From Capsicum annuum (Eukaryota > Streptophyta > Magnoliopsida > Solanales > Solanaceae): a stretch of DNA of 64,000 nt. Of the stretch, positions 24,601 to 37,375 are shown piece after piece. The notes below the pieces were generated by a model. The model made no database searches and was not told the DNA's origin. It was given only the letters and a program-made list of their open reading frames with translations. The number at the start of each line of letters is the position of its first letter. Position 1 is the first letter of the stretch. The position numbers were made by a program, and so were the translations under genes. The stretch is from NCBI RefSeq assembly GCF_002878395.1, contig NC_061115.1, positions 52,094,916-52,158,915 on the forward strand, in the 5' to 3' direction.

Positions 24601-25124
24601 TCTAGTTATAATAATCAAAGACGAAAGTCAAAGAAACACATTCCACTATTGTTAGCTCATTTTAAACAATGAACATAAAAATAGTCTTAATATTGACATC
24701 ACAACATCCTATGACCTTCAAAGTCGTCTACAGCAAAGAATCCCTGTAAGTAAAATTACAACTATGAAACTACAAAGAAGGAGATTAAGAAGAAAACAAT
24801 GACAAAACTAAAAGATAAAGGTCGGTTTACCTTTTTCAGAGCAGCAAAACGGGACTTCAAGCTTTCTTCGGAGTCTTGATCACCACCGAAAAGTAAACTT
24901 TTGAGAACTATGATTAGACTATCGCTTGAAAAATTTTACTAAAAAGTTTAAATCTTTGCCCAAAAGTTTTTCCACACCTTTGAGACTTTTCTTCTTCAAC
25001 CAAAATAGTGGTATTATTATAGGAAATGATGGGGATTGAATTCTTTGAATCCATCAATGTGGGAGAAATAACTTAGGGGTGTTTTTGGAATTTTAAAATT
25101 GAGGGTAAAGTTTATTGGAGGATA

Positions 25125-25410
25125 AGGTGGGGTGGAATTGTACAATCTAGTACAAGTTTTGAATTTAAGAAATAGAAAAAGGACAAGGTTGAGGGGGAAT
25201 GGTACGATCTAATACAAAATTTTAATTTTAAAAAGGAAACAGGACAAGGTTGAGGGAGAATTGTACAATCTAGTACAAATTTTTAATTTCAAAATGGAAA
25301 AAAGACAAGGTTGAGGTGGAATTGTACTATCTAGTAAAAATTTTAAATTTTAAAATGGTGAAATGACAAGGTTGAGGTTAAATTCTACAATCTGGTACAA
25401 ATTTTGATAT
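25125..25410. repeat. 60-bp subrepeat, 5 copies (L2)
   Basis: Same unit as in L1, with more substitutions in the last copy. Confidence 0.9.
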
Positions 25411-25992
25411 TCAAATTTGAATTTTAGGAATTTGATTTTTCGGTTTGGGTTGATTGGTTGCGGATTTGTGGTTATTTATTTTAAATAACTCCAATCAAAT
25501 TAGGATTTAGTCATCTCATTAAAATTTTGGTCAAATTAAAAAATCAATTGGTCAATTGCATCGCAAATATGGTCGATTTGATTTCAATTATGGATAAGTT
25601 TAATAGATTGGATAAATTAAATTGAAATTCGATACGAATTAAAACCTCATTTAATCCCAGACTTCTTGATTTAGTAAAATTAAATAGATTTTTTTTCAAA
25701 TAAATTATTTCTCAAATGAATCATATTTTTTCAAATAGGTAATCAGTTTATTTTCAAGATAAGTCTTGATTAAAACTCGATATTCCGTAAAATAAATATT
25801 TAAGTATTGAAATTATACAACCTCGTATATACAAATATGAAAATATATAATCGTTACTTAAAATAACAAGATTACCTAGATAAATACTTTTATAAACTTT
25901 TATCCGAATAAAATAAATATTATAATTTTATTAAAAATTGAAGAAACTCAGAATTAAAGTTAGTTGTAGAGGGAAAAAATTAGGTGTCAACT

Positions 25993-26010
25993 ACTGCCCC
26001 TTCTCTTTGG
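25993..26010 (-). other. I1 polypurine tract
   Basis: The complement ccaaagagaaggggcagt sits directly before the LTR start (element strand). It is repeated almost unchanged at 37966-37983. Confidence 0.82.
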
Positions 26011-26986
26011 GTAGGATAGATGCAAGTAACCCTGGATAGAGAGAGTCTGACGTTCCTAATTTTTGTCTGATCACAAATTTATTTTTCAAAGGGAGTTGGT
26101 TTCCAGACAAACTTTGTTGAGTTATGTCCGGACCCCGGTATTGGGTTCCTATATATCTCAGGTTACATAAGAATTCAGGTCACTTGTAGTTCAAAACGTT
26201 TGATTTTTAAGTACGATATTTAAAAAATTCACAAGTTATTCCAGTTTTTGAGTTTTGGATGAAAACAAAAAACTGGGGAATAAGGGGATTTTGGGGGAGG
26301 TTGGAATACAGTTGAATTTTCAACATGGATCCCAGCCTACATATCCTCGAGTATCAAGAAATCAGACTGCTTGTAGTTTGACTAGATCGGTAGAAAAGAT
26401 CGTATTTTATTTTAGATGATCTTTGGCTCGGGATGAGTGATAATTTGATTGAATTGTGAAAAAAAGGCTTGTAACCTCTTAACCATGAATGTGGAGTTCT
26501 TCACATCCATAGGTAAGAATTTAAGTGGACATAATTTCCACAACTCCATGTGTCCTATCACTCGAATTTGAAGGAAAGATAAGATTACCCTCGGTATGAG
26601 CATAGAAATATCTCGAAAGTGAATTTGAAACTGAAATATCCCAAAGTACCAACATGTCTTATAATAGGGGTGTGGTTTTAGGGTGGTGGAAATCATTCTT
26701 TAGCTCGCATCCAAAGAGTTTGATGTTCCTCTCTAGACTATGTCCCATTTTACTGCTAAGAAAAAGTTTCACATTGTGTTGCATCCTTTTTGGAGTCATC
26801 TGCACCTGTGGTTTTGATTTGAGATTTCATCATTTTGAATGCTCTCAAAAACATCTCAAACAAAATAATTAGTTATAAATGTAGCATTACACTAATGTAA
26901 ATTGGTGCAAACCCATTTGAACATGTTGTTCTGAGATAGTTGATGGACCAATTTACATGACCTTTTCGAAAAATATTATGCCACTT

Positions 26987-27845
26987 TGAATGGAGAGACA
27001 ACCCAATATGTACAAGTACAAAGTGAATGACTTATCTTGAATATAACAAGTCACTTTGAATGGAGTGACTATCTAACATTTCTCATTAAAGGCGGATGGC
27101 CTATTGGAATATAACATTCTACTTTGAACGGAATGACGATCTAACGTGTATCACTGAAATGTGGACGACCCATTTTGAATGTAACATGCCACTTTTAATG
27201 GAGTGACATTCCAACATATCTCAATGAAGGGTGGAAGACCCATTTTAAATGTGACATGCCACTTTGAAGGGTGTGACAGTACAATATGTCTCATTGAAAT
27301 GTGGATGACCCAATTTAAATGTAACATGTAACTTTGAACCAAGTGACGGCCCAATATATCTCATTGAAGGGCGGACGACCATATTAAATATAACATGCTA
27401 CTTTGAATAGAGTGACGGTACAATATGTCTATTGAATGGCAGACAACCTAATTTAAATGTAACATTCCACGTTGAACGGAGTGATGGTCCAATATTCTTA
27501 TTTAAAGGCGGAAAACCCTATTTAAATGTAAGATGCCACTTTGAATGGAGTGATGGTCCAATGTGTCTTATTGAAGGGCGGATAACCCAATTTAAGTGTT
27601 TCATGCCAGTTTGAGTGGAGTGAAGGTCCAATGTGTCTCATTAAAGGGCAGACAACCTAATTTAAATGTAACACGCCACTTTTAACGGAGTGACATTCCA
27701 ATGTGTCTCTTTGAAGGGCGGATGATCCAATTTAAATATAATGTGCACTTTCAATGGAGTGATAGTCCAATATGTCTCTTTGAAGAGAGGATGAACCAAT
27801 TTAAATATAACATGCCACTTTGACGAGTGACGGTCCAACATGTCT
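26987..27845. repeat. Minisatellite block 1 in I1 (~66-70 bp, ~13 units)
   Basis: Each unit contains catgccactttgaa, ggagtgacggtccaatatgt, ctcattgaagggcgg and gacccaatttaaatgtaa. I count about 13 occurrences of the gagtgac core. Open stretches on the minus strand here are by-products of the repeat and shift frame between units. Confidence 0.92.
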
Positions 27846-27924
27846 ATTAATCACCTACACTAAACTTATTAGTATCAAATGCAATATCAAGGAAATCATG
27901 CATACCTTGTTTTAGTATGCCACA

Positions 27925-28760
27925 TTGAATGAGGTCACACTCTATGATGTATTCCGTTGAAGGAGGAGACGATCCATAATATAATAATATGTCACTCTAT
28001 AGGAGGTGATGGTCCATAACATAATATGTCACTCTAAGAGAGATGACGAGCCATAACATAATAGTATTTCTTGCTGAAGGAGGTAACAGTCTATAACTTC
28101 TTAATGTGTCACTCTGAAGGAGGTGACGATCCATAGAATAATAACATGTCAATATGAAGGAGATGACAGTCCATAAAACAATATGTCATTCTGAAGGGGG
28201 TGACGGTCCATAACATAACAATGAGTCACTCTAAAGGATGTGACGATCCATAACATATTATTATATCACGCATAAGGAGGTGAAGGTCTATAACTTAATA
28301 ACATGTCACTCTGAAGGAGGTGACGATCCCTAATATAATAATTTATCAGTCTAAAGGAGGTGACAGTCCATAACTTAATAATGTGTCACTCTGAAGGAGG
28401 TGACGATCGATAACATAAAAATATGTCATGCTAAAAGGAGGTGACGGTCCATAAGTTAATAACGTGTCACTCTAAAGAAGGTGACGATCTGTAACATAAT
28501 AACATGTCATCCTAAAGGAGGTGGCGGTCCATAAATTAATAATGTGTCACTTAAACGGAGGTGACGATCCATAACATAATAATAAGTTACACTGAAGGAG
28601 GTGACTGTTCATAACTTAATAACGTGTCACTCTGAACGAGGTGACAATCCATGACATAATAATATGTCGTGCTAAAGGAGATGACGGTCCATAACTTAAT
28701 AATTTGTCACTCTGAAGGAGGTGACGATCCATAATATAATAATATGGTGTCTTAAATAAA
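27925..28760. repeat. Minisatellite block 2 in I1 (~40 bp, ~20 units)
   Basis: Units of the form gaaggaggtgacgatccata + acataataatatgtcact, about 40 bp, 20 copies by count of the gtgacggtcc/gtgacgatcc core. From about 28240 on, GGTCC-type and GATCC-type units alternate strictly, giving a dimer of about 80 bp. The core resembles that of block 1. Confidence 0.93.
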
Positions 28761-31269
28761 GTGATGGTCCAATGCATCCTCTTAAAGTATGAAAAACCCA
28801 AATATTATAATATATGTCCTTCAGAAAAGGTGGATGACCTAAATATAATAAGATATGTCACCTCAAATGGGATGACAATCCAATAAGCTTCTTGGAGGGT
28901 AGAAAATCCTAATATATATGAAAAATAGAAGTTGATTTATCGAACTTCATCCTTTAAATTAAAAATGCTCGAAAGGACTTGTTCACGTCCTGAGTTTCTG
29001 GATTGAATCCTCAAAATTTGAGAGTATTGGTTTGTGTTAGTTCTTTGAGACGGTCTTTCATACATCACCTGCATGTCTCAAAACAATCATAAATAATATA
29101 ACAATTTATTACAACTAAGTAAAGAGTGCAATAGAATATAAAGTTGTTTGACTCATTACGATTTAGAGATAGTGTTTTGAGTGATATACTTATATCTTAA
29201 TTGTTTTGATCATTCATTTTCCTACAAAATTATAGAAAGTGTTAGAGATCATAACGAAGTAATGGAAACACAAATCAAGAGAAAAAATGAGAAGAGAAGT
29301 TGTCTGGATTATTATGGCAAGGCTATAGTTGATTTGGTAATTCCATTCATTAAGCTTACCATTTTCAACGTTTTGAATTCATTGTTCCTGCATCCAAAAA
29401 AAAATTTCTTAGTTTTGAGAGTCCTACTGTGTTTGTATTTCCTTGCTCTCTAGAGGCTCCTTATTGATCATCAATTTTTAGGGCTCCTTGTTGATCATCA
29501 ATTTGTAGGGTTGAAGTGCAGTCTTTGAGGAATTTTTTAGGATCTCCCTAAGACTTTTGCCCCAGTTTAGAAACTCTCAAACTTCTTTATAAATTATGAC
29601 ATAATTTAGTATGGAATTTTTGAGATCTTCTCAGAAATTGTGCTCTAGTCTAGAATGTAATATAGTTGAGTCCTTTCTGGCGTAGCTAACTTGAAATTTT
29701 AGAACTTCTCAAAACTATGCACTGATTCAGCTTCAGCAACGTCTAATGTTTAACTTTCTTTTGAAATTTTTGAGACTTTATCAAAAAAATTTGCCCCTGT
29801 TACACGCTTCAGTTTAATCTCCATGTAACATGAAAAAAGGTCCTCTTAAACAAAATCTTGTGGCGAATATGTTTGAGCTAGTGTGATGCTCACACATTCC
29901 ATTAAAGGTAGGAATCATACCAAATATCGTTCTAGTATAAGACGGGAAAATAAATTTTCTAAGGCATTAATCGAAGCCGACATGGCCACCTACGTATTCC
30001 ATTCTGGGAAATTCAAGTCAAACATAGTTCATATAACTAAAAGAAATATTTAATATTTTTGATAACATGACCAAAGCCAATACAGGCTGTCTATGTATTC
30101 CACTAGTAAAATTAGGTCGAACATAGTTCATTACCTAAAAGGAGAGATTACCTATGATTACAAGAAAAGAAAACGATAACTTTAACATACAAGATAAAAG
30201 GATGTCAAAAGTGTGCCTTTGAGTAAGTTTCATTCTTCTCCTCGACTGATAATGCCAATGAGTACTTTGCTTTTGGTCTTTGTGAAGCAAGCAAGTTTAA
30301 TTACTAACACAAATTAACCTCTCTCTCAAAGAAAAGAAAAAACACTCAAAAAGTAAAATGTTAGTTCATAAATTGTAATAATTGACCAAAGTAATATATA
30401 ATACTAATTAAGCAAACATAGTCAAAGCAAAATAATGAATCACTTTAGCACATAAATAATTTTTAACGCATCCTAACATACTTGGGACCTTTTAAGCCAA
30501 AGGTAAGCATAACGTTTGAAGGATATATATGTCATTTGTATGACGTTCCATTTCCACAAAAATATTATACAAACTTCATTAATAAATTAAATGGGGATAC
30601 AAAATGAGAAAAAAGGGAGATACATGATATCAATTCCATGCAGGGGAGCAAATCTAAACTAAGCCTCCATGGAAGCCCTTAGATCTGTAAGCTTCTTGAA
30701 ACGAATGCATATCCTTCCAATGAAGACCTTATTTTGATTATACAAAGCTATATAAATAAAAGATCATACCCAAGGGACAATGGTCCGTACAATCTAGCAT
30801 TATATCCTTCAATTTAACCCATAAAGAATGATCGTCTATTATGACTCGTACTCAAATAGACATAAGACAGGTTTTCTAGTGGGTCCAATACCCCCTCAGG
30901 TGTTGGGTTGTCCAAGGCTCATGCCTAAAAAGAGAAACTTGATTTTGATCTATCCTAGGTGTCTTAAATGATATTCGACCAAGTTCCTAAGTGGGTAACT
31001 TGCATTTCGAAATACAAATAGCCATTGAACGCCTAATGTGTCAATAAGTCATTATATTTACAACACTTTATTTGGAATTTAACAATAGGGGCCTGGACAT
31101 CCACGAAATCCCAAAATAGTTTAACAATCAAAATGCGGAATTATGTCATGAATACAACAATTAATAATTACAATAATTTAAACACATAAGCAGATAAACG
31201 GATTAAACACTACAATAGTTAGTCGAAGAAGTTAATCCAAATATTTGGTTAGAACTAGAACCTACCCAA

Positions 31270-31290
31270 ACTCTCCAGAAAAGTCGTCAT
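31270..31290 (-). other. I1 primer-binding site
   Basis: The complement reads atgacgacttttctggagag, at the same place relative to the LTR as the site at 43159-43177. It resembles the tggcgactctgctgggg class of sites known from Tat/Ogre-type elements and does not match tRNA-iMet. Confidence 0.6.
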
Positions 31291-31956
31291 TTTTGTTTTG
31301 CCTATTTTTTAATTAGAAGGATTGAAAAAGATTATTTTTTAACTTTTTAAACTATTTCATAAACTTAAAGAAAATTTCAAAACAATTTAAGAAATTTCAG
31401 AGTCGCCACATGATTTTTGAAAAAATATCAATAAAAAACTAAAAATATATTACTTAAAAGATTCAAAACGGAAAAAAACTTTTAAGTTTAGAGATTCCTA
31501 GTAAGTGGTTCCTATTGATGCTCTTGAACGGTTGTTAAGGCACCAACAGTATTAGCTAACTTGCGGTTATCCGGAATATTTGAAAATTACTTTTTGACTA
31601 ACTTCCAAAGGGAAAGTTGATTTTTAAAAAGAAGTAGATTAAGGGAAAATTTATTTTCAAGATTTGTGCAAAACAAATTTTTACGACTTAGCAGAGATAT
31701 TTAACTAAGTTAAAGAAAACTAAAAATAATTTGCATATAAATGGGAAACGGGGAGACTACAAGACTGAGGCCATTAGGCTCAAATCCATAAACCCTGTCC
31801 AAAGCTAATTTGGGCTTTTGGCCCATCTTCACCTATCCTAATCTAAATACTTGGTATTTTGGCCCACAACCTATCCTAACCTAGTTTTTGGACCTTTGAG
31901 GCCCAAAATCTGCTTCATCTGTATTAAATTACAACTTTTGCTTCAAGGCCCAAATG

Positions 31957-32010
31957 AATGAATAAATAGATAAATAAATAAATAAATAAATAAGATAATA
32001 ATAATAAAAA
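31957..32010. repeat. (TAAA)n-type microsatellite
   Basis: Seven or so AAAT/TAAA units followed by ATA repeats. The matching site in L4 (43785-43830) is interrupted by G. Confidence 0.85.
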
Positions 32011-32704
32011 TCTAGACTTTTCAAGTCTCTTAGGGACCTCATCAATGGATTTTGGCTCATTTTTCTTCTTTTTCCATCTTCTTGCACTCGCACGCCATAT
32101 AATGGACTTTGGATTTAAACTTTGGAATTGAATCAATGAGCTGAGCCTCATTGGCCCATTACGAAATGCAAGAGAAAAGGAGTCCATTTGGAGTCTAAAA
32201 CAGATTCATGCAAAAAAAAAAGGATAATAGAAAAAGAATTAATGTGTTCGAAAATTCTACACTTGATAGATAAATAATGAGATGGAAAAATAGTATTCTC
32301 AAGAAAAAAGAAATAGTATACTATGATACATAAAATAAATTAAATTGTCCAACAAAAATGTAATTAACCTATTTCTCAAACAATCTTACAAAGAAAAAAC
32401 TAGCCAAGCACAATATAATGAACTAATCCTTGAAAAAAAGACATTGACCCACAAGTATAGTTGCTTAAAATTTAGACAAATATTTTCTAAATATTAACAC
32501 ATATTTGCACCAAATATTATGATATGATATGGTCTAAGACAAGTTTTCATTAAAGAAAGAAAGGAGAATGAACATAAGATGAGAAATTTTTTTGTGACAT
32601 CTCAAATATGAAATACAAGACATACTAATGCAACAATATTTTTTCAATACTGAATGAGTCAATCAACATATATGATGAAAAATTTATGGTAGTATGTGAA
32701 AAAC

Positions 32705-35379
32705 TATAATACCCCGCATGTTTCTAAGCTAGGAAGTGAATAAGTATTCCTACGTATGAAATCTCCTATCCTGTGACTCATACTTGAGTACATGACTTAC
32801 CATAAATATCCTAGTGATAGGATAGCTTATGATGCATTAAGTATGTTTATATGAGTCACTTAAGGTAACACAAGCTAAGAGTTTTTGAATCCATCAAGTT
32901 TTAATGTTTGATTTTGCAAGGGTCATTTTTAAACGAGTATAACTCAATGTTAATGTGGTAATTTCGATGATTTAGACCCACCAAATTGTAGATAATTGAA
33001 TTATCTTTCCAACGATACTAATTTCGCCTTAATCCAATACACGAGCAAAGAGTTATGCCCATTTTCGTGAGAGACAGTAAGCATAGGCGATTGGTTAGGC
33101 GCCGCCCAACCCAAGCATAGGCGATTGGTTAGGCACCACCTAACCTAGCTTAGTCAATCACTTAGGTGCCGCCTAAGTCAGTTTCAGGTGCCAAAAATAC
33201 TCTGTTTTGAGTAATTTTAATGGTAATTAAGTCTTTTAACACTCCTTACACATCCCTAATCTTAACCCTACGAAATATATAGCTTCTAAACATATTACAA
33301 CCCTATTATCATCTCAAAGCTCATCATCCAAGAGCACTAAAATAGAAAAACAACTAGGGTTGCGTAACTAAGCTTGAAGATCTGATTTCAAGGAAATTCC
33401 TCCGTCAATCATTAAGAATCTTCCTTCTAAGGTATGCGTGAGTTGATTTATTGATCCCTTTCATCCATGAAGCTCAAAAACCCTCTTTTTCATTATAAAG
33501 TATGATTTCTATATTGTTGGGTGTTGATAATCATGTTGTTGATATTGGGTGATTTCCAAGATGGAATCTTTATATGTTTTTTTGAATTTCATGATATCAT
33601 ATGAGTTGGAAACATGTAAATTTGGTTGTTCATGATGTATAATTTGATGAATTTACCTATGCTTAAGATGTGCATGTAAGGTGTTTGATAAAATTTCTAA
33701 GAAACTAGAAATCATGCAATATAGCTAAATTGTGTCTAAGTGAAGGATTCATGATATGCCCTTACGTTCCAATGACTTCTATATTGATAATGTGCCTTGT
33801 AAATGTTGCTGGAATACTAATGAACTATTCTTATGAGATTATGCTATGTTTACTTGCAAATCCTACTTATGAACAAGATGTATGATAACCATGCAATCCA
33901 TATGAACTTCCATGCTATTGGTATGTGTTGCCAATATGATTATGCAATGAACATGATATTAAGATTGTGCAAGTACTTCCAGGTGATATGAAATCCTTTC
34001 CATGCAATACATTGTTGATAACCATGCTTAGTATGAGACCCCTACTTATGATATTTAAATTATGGACTCTACTCTTATGATCAAGTCAGTCACATGTGTC
34101 AGTTTCCTTCCATCGAGTCCTGGGGGTACTTGTACCCAAAAAATATAACTGTGTGCCTAGATCCATGTCATGTTTCACGATATCCGAAATCAAGCTATGA
34201 TTCCATAGACTTCAGTCAGTCATGTGACTCAGGAAAATCTCATGATCTTAGTCAGTTATCAGATATTAGTAATATTCCGCCAGTCAACGGAATTCAGTAA
34301 GATTAAGTCATGCACAGTCAGTTATTCATGTCCAGTCCCTCCAGATGGGAGTAAAGGTTAGCACCGAGTGAACCCAAGGATGGGAACTCACCTACCAGTT
34401 CAGGGTGTGATTCTTAGTAATCATCCTTGTGTTCCGTCAAATTAGGGTTGATGAGGTGGCTCAACCCATCAGTTTAGGGTTCCCACTATTCTCATTGAGT
34501 ACCTGCCAAATAAGGGTCACTCACAGGTTGTCCTTACCCATGGCATGGTATTGACACCCCTCCAGTCAGGGCAGAGATTGGACCCCAGCTTAGCCATAAC
34601 GGCATACATGGGGCATGTCAGTTAAACACTACTTCCCACAGTTTCAGTATCATCCTCAGTAAAAGAACCCAGGGCATTCTTCAGATTTCAATATATACAG
34701 GACTATCAGATACAGTCGTCCATGTTATCAGTTTCAGTATCAGTCATAACAGTTATCAGTATACCATGTATTAGCTTACAGGTTATATTATGACGTATTC
34801 ATGGTCCCAGTTTCTATTATGTATGTTTGCACTCCCATGTTCATATTAGTCAGTCAGTTTTGTTCATGCATGAAACCCTTTATATTCAGAATACCTTCCT
34901 CGTACACTTAGTACTCCAGTTGTACTGACGCATTTGCGCTATGGTGCTTTATTTTCATGTTACACCATAGGTTTCAAGACACGAGCTCCAGCCCAACAGT
35001 AGCGGTAGCATTCTAGTCACAGAGACATAGTGAGTCCTTATTTATTCGAGGAAAATATGATTTCATTCATTTATTTATTTCTTCAGTTCAGTTTTATGGA
35101 GTTAGTTGGAGACATGGTCCTTCAACTTCTTATTCGAATAGTTTAGAGGCTTTCAGATTTATGTCCAAATTTACGTTCAGATTGAGTTGTTGTTTTCGGT
35201 ATTTTCACCCACATGATTCTATTTAGTTGAACCTTATGGCCTTACAGTTCTTTGTATTCCGCATTAGTATATTATGATTTGCAATATACAGGTACAGATA
35301 TCAGTCACGGGTTAGCTTGTGTTCCCTCGGGGTCATGAGCACCGTGTAGTATTTCGATTCAGTGAATCCGGGTGTTACA
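32705..35379 (+). mobile_element. S1, solo gypsy LTR
   Basis: Begins tataataccccg (expected TGTAATACCCC) and ends ccgggtgttaca, 2675 bp, with no gag or pol on either side. It interrupts L3: flanking 5-mers are aaaac (32700-32704) and aaaat (35380-35384), and uninterrupted L4 reads straight across (gtgaataacaatgggatg). It shares words such as tcgagtcctgggggtacttg with S2, so they are one family. A ctttccaacgatac box lies at 33005 and a short GC-rich repeat at 33080-33147. The 68-codon frame at 34094 is not conserved in S2. Confidence 0.85.
33080..33147. repeat. 34-bp tandem duplication in S1
   Basis: agcataggcgattggttagg occurs twice head to tail (33080-33113, 33114-33147), followed by a diverged third unit to about 33180. 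This is the GC-rich module of this LTR family. Confidence 0.9.
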
Positions 35380-35979
35380 AAAATAATGGGACGTCTAAAT
35401 GCACAAAAATACTTCAAGAAATAAATCAATAAGTGAGGTGAAGCAAATAGCATAAATTAAACATATTTGAAAAATTATATTCAAACACAAGATAGGAAAT
35501 ATGGTAAAAGATTAATTGTAAAAAAAATTGTCCAATTATGCCAAGTCCTATTTTAGTTTTACACTATTTCAACAAAATATATAACCCTAACAACTTTTCA
35601 ATCTAAAAAAGAGAAAAACAAAGACAGTCTTGAGCACGAAAATGAGTAAATAATTATTTCAAATATATATATCAAAAGAACTTAGCATTTCATCATGGCA
35701 TATAGTCATAGAGAAAATAACTCTTTAATCAAAAGAAATAAGTATCAATAAATGAGTTAGATCTTCAAAGTAACACTTGAATTATAATTTTTACATGTGA
35801 ATGAGTCAACTATCATGTGTATGCCAACGTGTTCAACTTCAACCTTAAGCAGTGATTTTGCAAATCACTAGGCCACAAACAAAACGCACTATGATATGCC
35901 TTTAAAAAATAACACCAAATTCCTAGATATGGGTAACTTTCTACTTCAAATTGGAAAATAATTTCACATACCCTTAACA

Positions 35980-36580
35980 ATAATAACTATTCTTTTTAAC
36001 ATAGAGAAAACAACTTTACATGCTAAAAGCGAACATATCCACCAATAATGAATTTAAACAAGACCTGAGTACGTATTTTAATTAACCAAAGATCGAAAAT
36101 TTATCCGTCTAATTTATTTTAGCAAAACAAACAATAATGACTATTTTTTTTATATAAAGGAAACAACTTGACATGCTAAAAGCAAACATATCTATCAATA
36201 ACGAATTTAAACAAGACATGAGTACATATTTTAATAAATCAAAGGTCGAAACTTTATTCATCTAATTTATTAAGGTGAAACAAACAATAGTAACTATTCT
36301 TTTTTGTCATTAAGAAAACAACTTTACAAGCTAAAAGTGAGCATATCCATCAATAATGAATTTAAACAAGACATGAGTCCATATTTTAACCATGCAAAGG
36401 TCGAAACTTTATCCATCTAATTTATTAAGGCGAAATAAATAATAGTGACTATTCTTTTTTGGCATAAAGAAAATAACTTTACCTGCTAAAAACGACCATA
36501 TCCATCAATAACGAATTTAAGCAAGACATAAGTAATTATTTTAATCAAGTGAAGGTCGAAACTTTAGCCATCAAGTCATA
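35980..36580. repeat. 155-bp subrepeat, 4 copies (L3)
   Basis: Same unit as in L1, in the same position within the LTR. Confidence 0.9.
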
Positions 36581-37084
36581 ATAGTCAAAGATGAAAGTAA
36601 AAGAAAAACATTCAACTATTGTTAGCTCATTTTACACAATGAACATAAAATAGCCATAATATTGATACACAACATCATATGACCTTCAAAGTCGTCTACA
36701 GCAAATAATCCCTGCAAACAAAATTACAACTCTGAAACTACAAAGAAGGAGATGAAGAAGAAAGCAATGATAAAACTAAAAGAGAAAGGTATGTTTACTT
36801 TTTTCGAGGCAGCAAAACGGGACTTCAAGCGTTCTTCGGATTCTTGATCACCATCGGAAAGAAATCTTTCGAGAACTCCGATTAGATTATCGGAAAAGTT
36901 TTACTAAAAAATTTAAATCTTTGCTCAAAAGTTTTTCTTCTCCTTTGAGACTTTTCTTATTCAACCAAAATAGTGGTATTATTTATAGGAAATGATGGGA
37001 ATTGCATTCTTTGAATCCATCAATATGGGAGAAAGAACTTAAGGGTATTTTTGGAATTTTAAAATTGAGGGTAATGTTTATTGA

Positions 37085-37375
37085 AGGATTTGGTGGGGTG
37101 AAATTATACAAGCTAGTACAATTCTTTAATTTCTAAAATTGAAAAAGGGGAAGGTTGATGAGAAATTGTACAATCTAATATAAATTTTGAATTTTAAAAT
37201 GGAAAAAGGACAAGGTTGATGGAGAATTGTACAATCTAGTACAAATTTTGAGTTTCAAAATGAAAAAAGGACAAGGTTGAGGTAGAATTGTACAATCTAG
37301 TAAAAATTTTGATTTTCAAAATGGAAAAAGGACAAGGTTGAGGTGCAATTCTACAATCTAGTACAAATTTTGAAA
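37085..37375. repeat. 60-bp subrepeat, 5 copies (L3)
   Basis: Same unit as in L1. The first copy is the most diverged (aaattatacaagctagtaca). Confidence 0.9.

Larger units (their letters stand above)
22478..25992 (-). repeat. Array LTR copy L2 (one end truncated)
   Basis: Matches L3 from about position 31752 onward, so about 455 bp of the PBS-side end are missing where M2 abuts. It ends in ttaggtgtcaact immediately before the polypurine tract of I1. It contains four 155-bp units (about 24010-24600) and five 60-bp units (about 25125-25410). Confidence 0.83.
25993..31298 (-). mobile_element. Array internal region I1 (non-coding)
   Basis: 5.3 kb between L2 and L3, collinear with I2 (37966-43186). 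On the element strand it begins with the PBS at 31270-31290 and ends with the PPT at 25993-26010. It holds two minisatellites in its 3' half and no frame shared with I2. The longest open stretch (29181-29453) is interrupted in I2. No gag or pol motif is recognisable in any frame. Confidence 0.82.

Noticed and set aside
27151..27354. Repetitive open frame in minisatellite block 1 (similar ones at 39552-39837)
   Set aside because: It is translation of the tandem unit. The frame changes from unit to unit, and the two I2 frames overlap in different registers.
27925..28760. CRISPR-like regular repeats
   Set aside because: Units are contiguous with no unique spacers and the setting is plant LTR elements, so this is a minisatellite.
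29181..29453. 90-codon open frame in I1
   Set aside because: The collinear sequence in I2 (about 41086-41340) has in-frame stops and length changes, and no domain is recognisable.
31924..32187. 87-codon minus-strand frame in L3
   Set aside because: Includes a TAAA microsatellite (L-F-I-Y repeats) and is broken in L1, L2 and L4.
34094..34300. 68-codon frame in S1
   Set aside because: It lies inside a solo LTR and the same region of S2 has stops.
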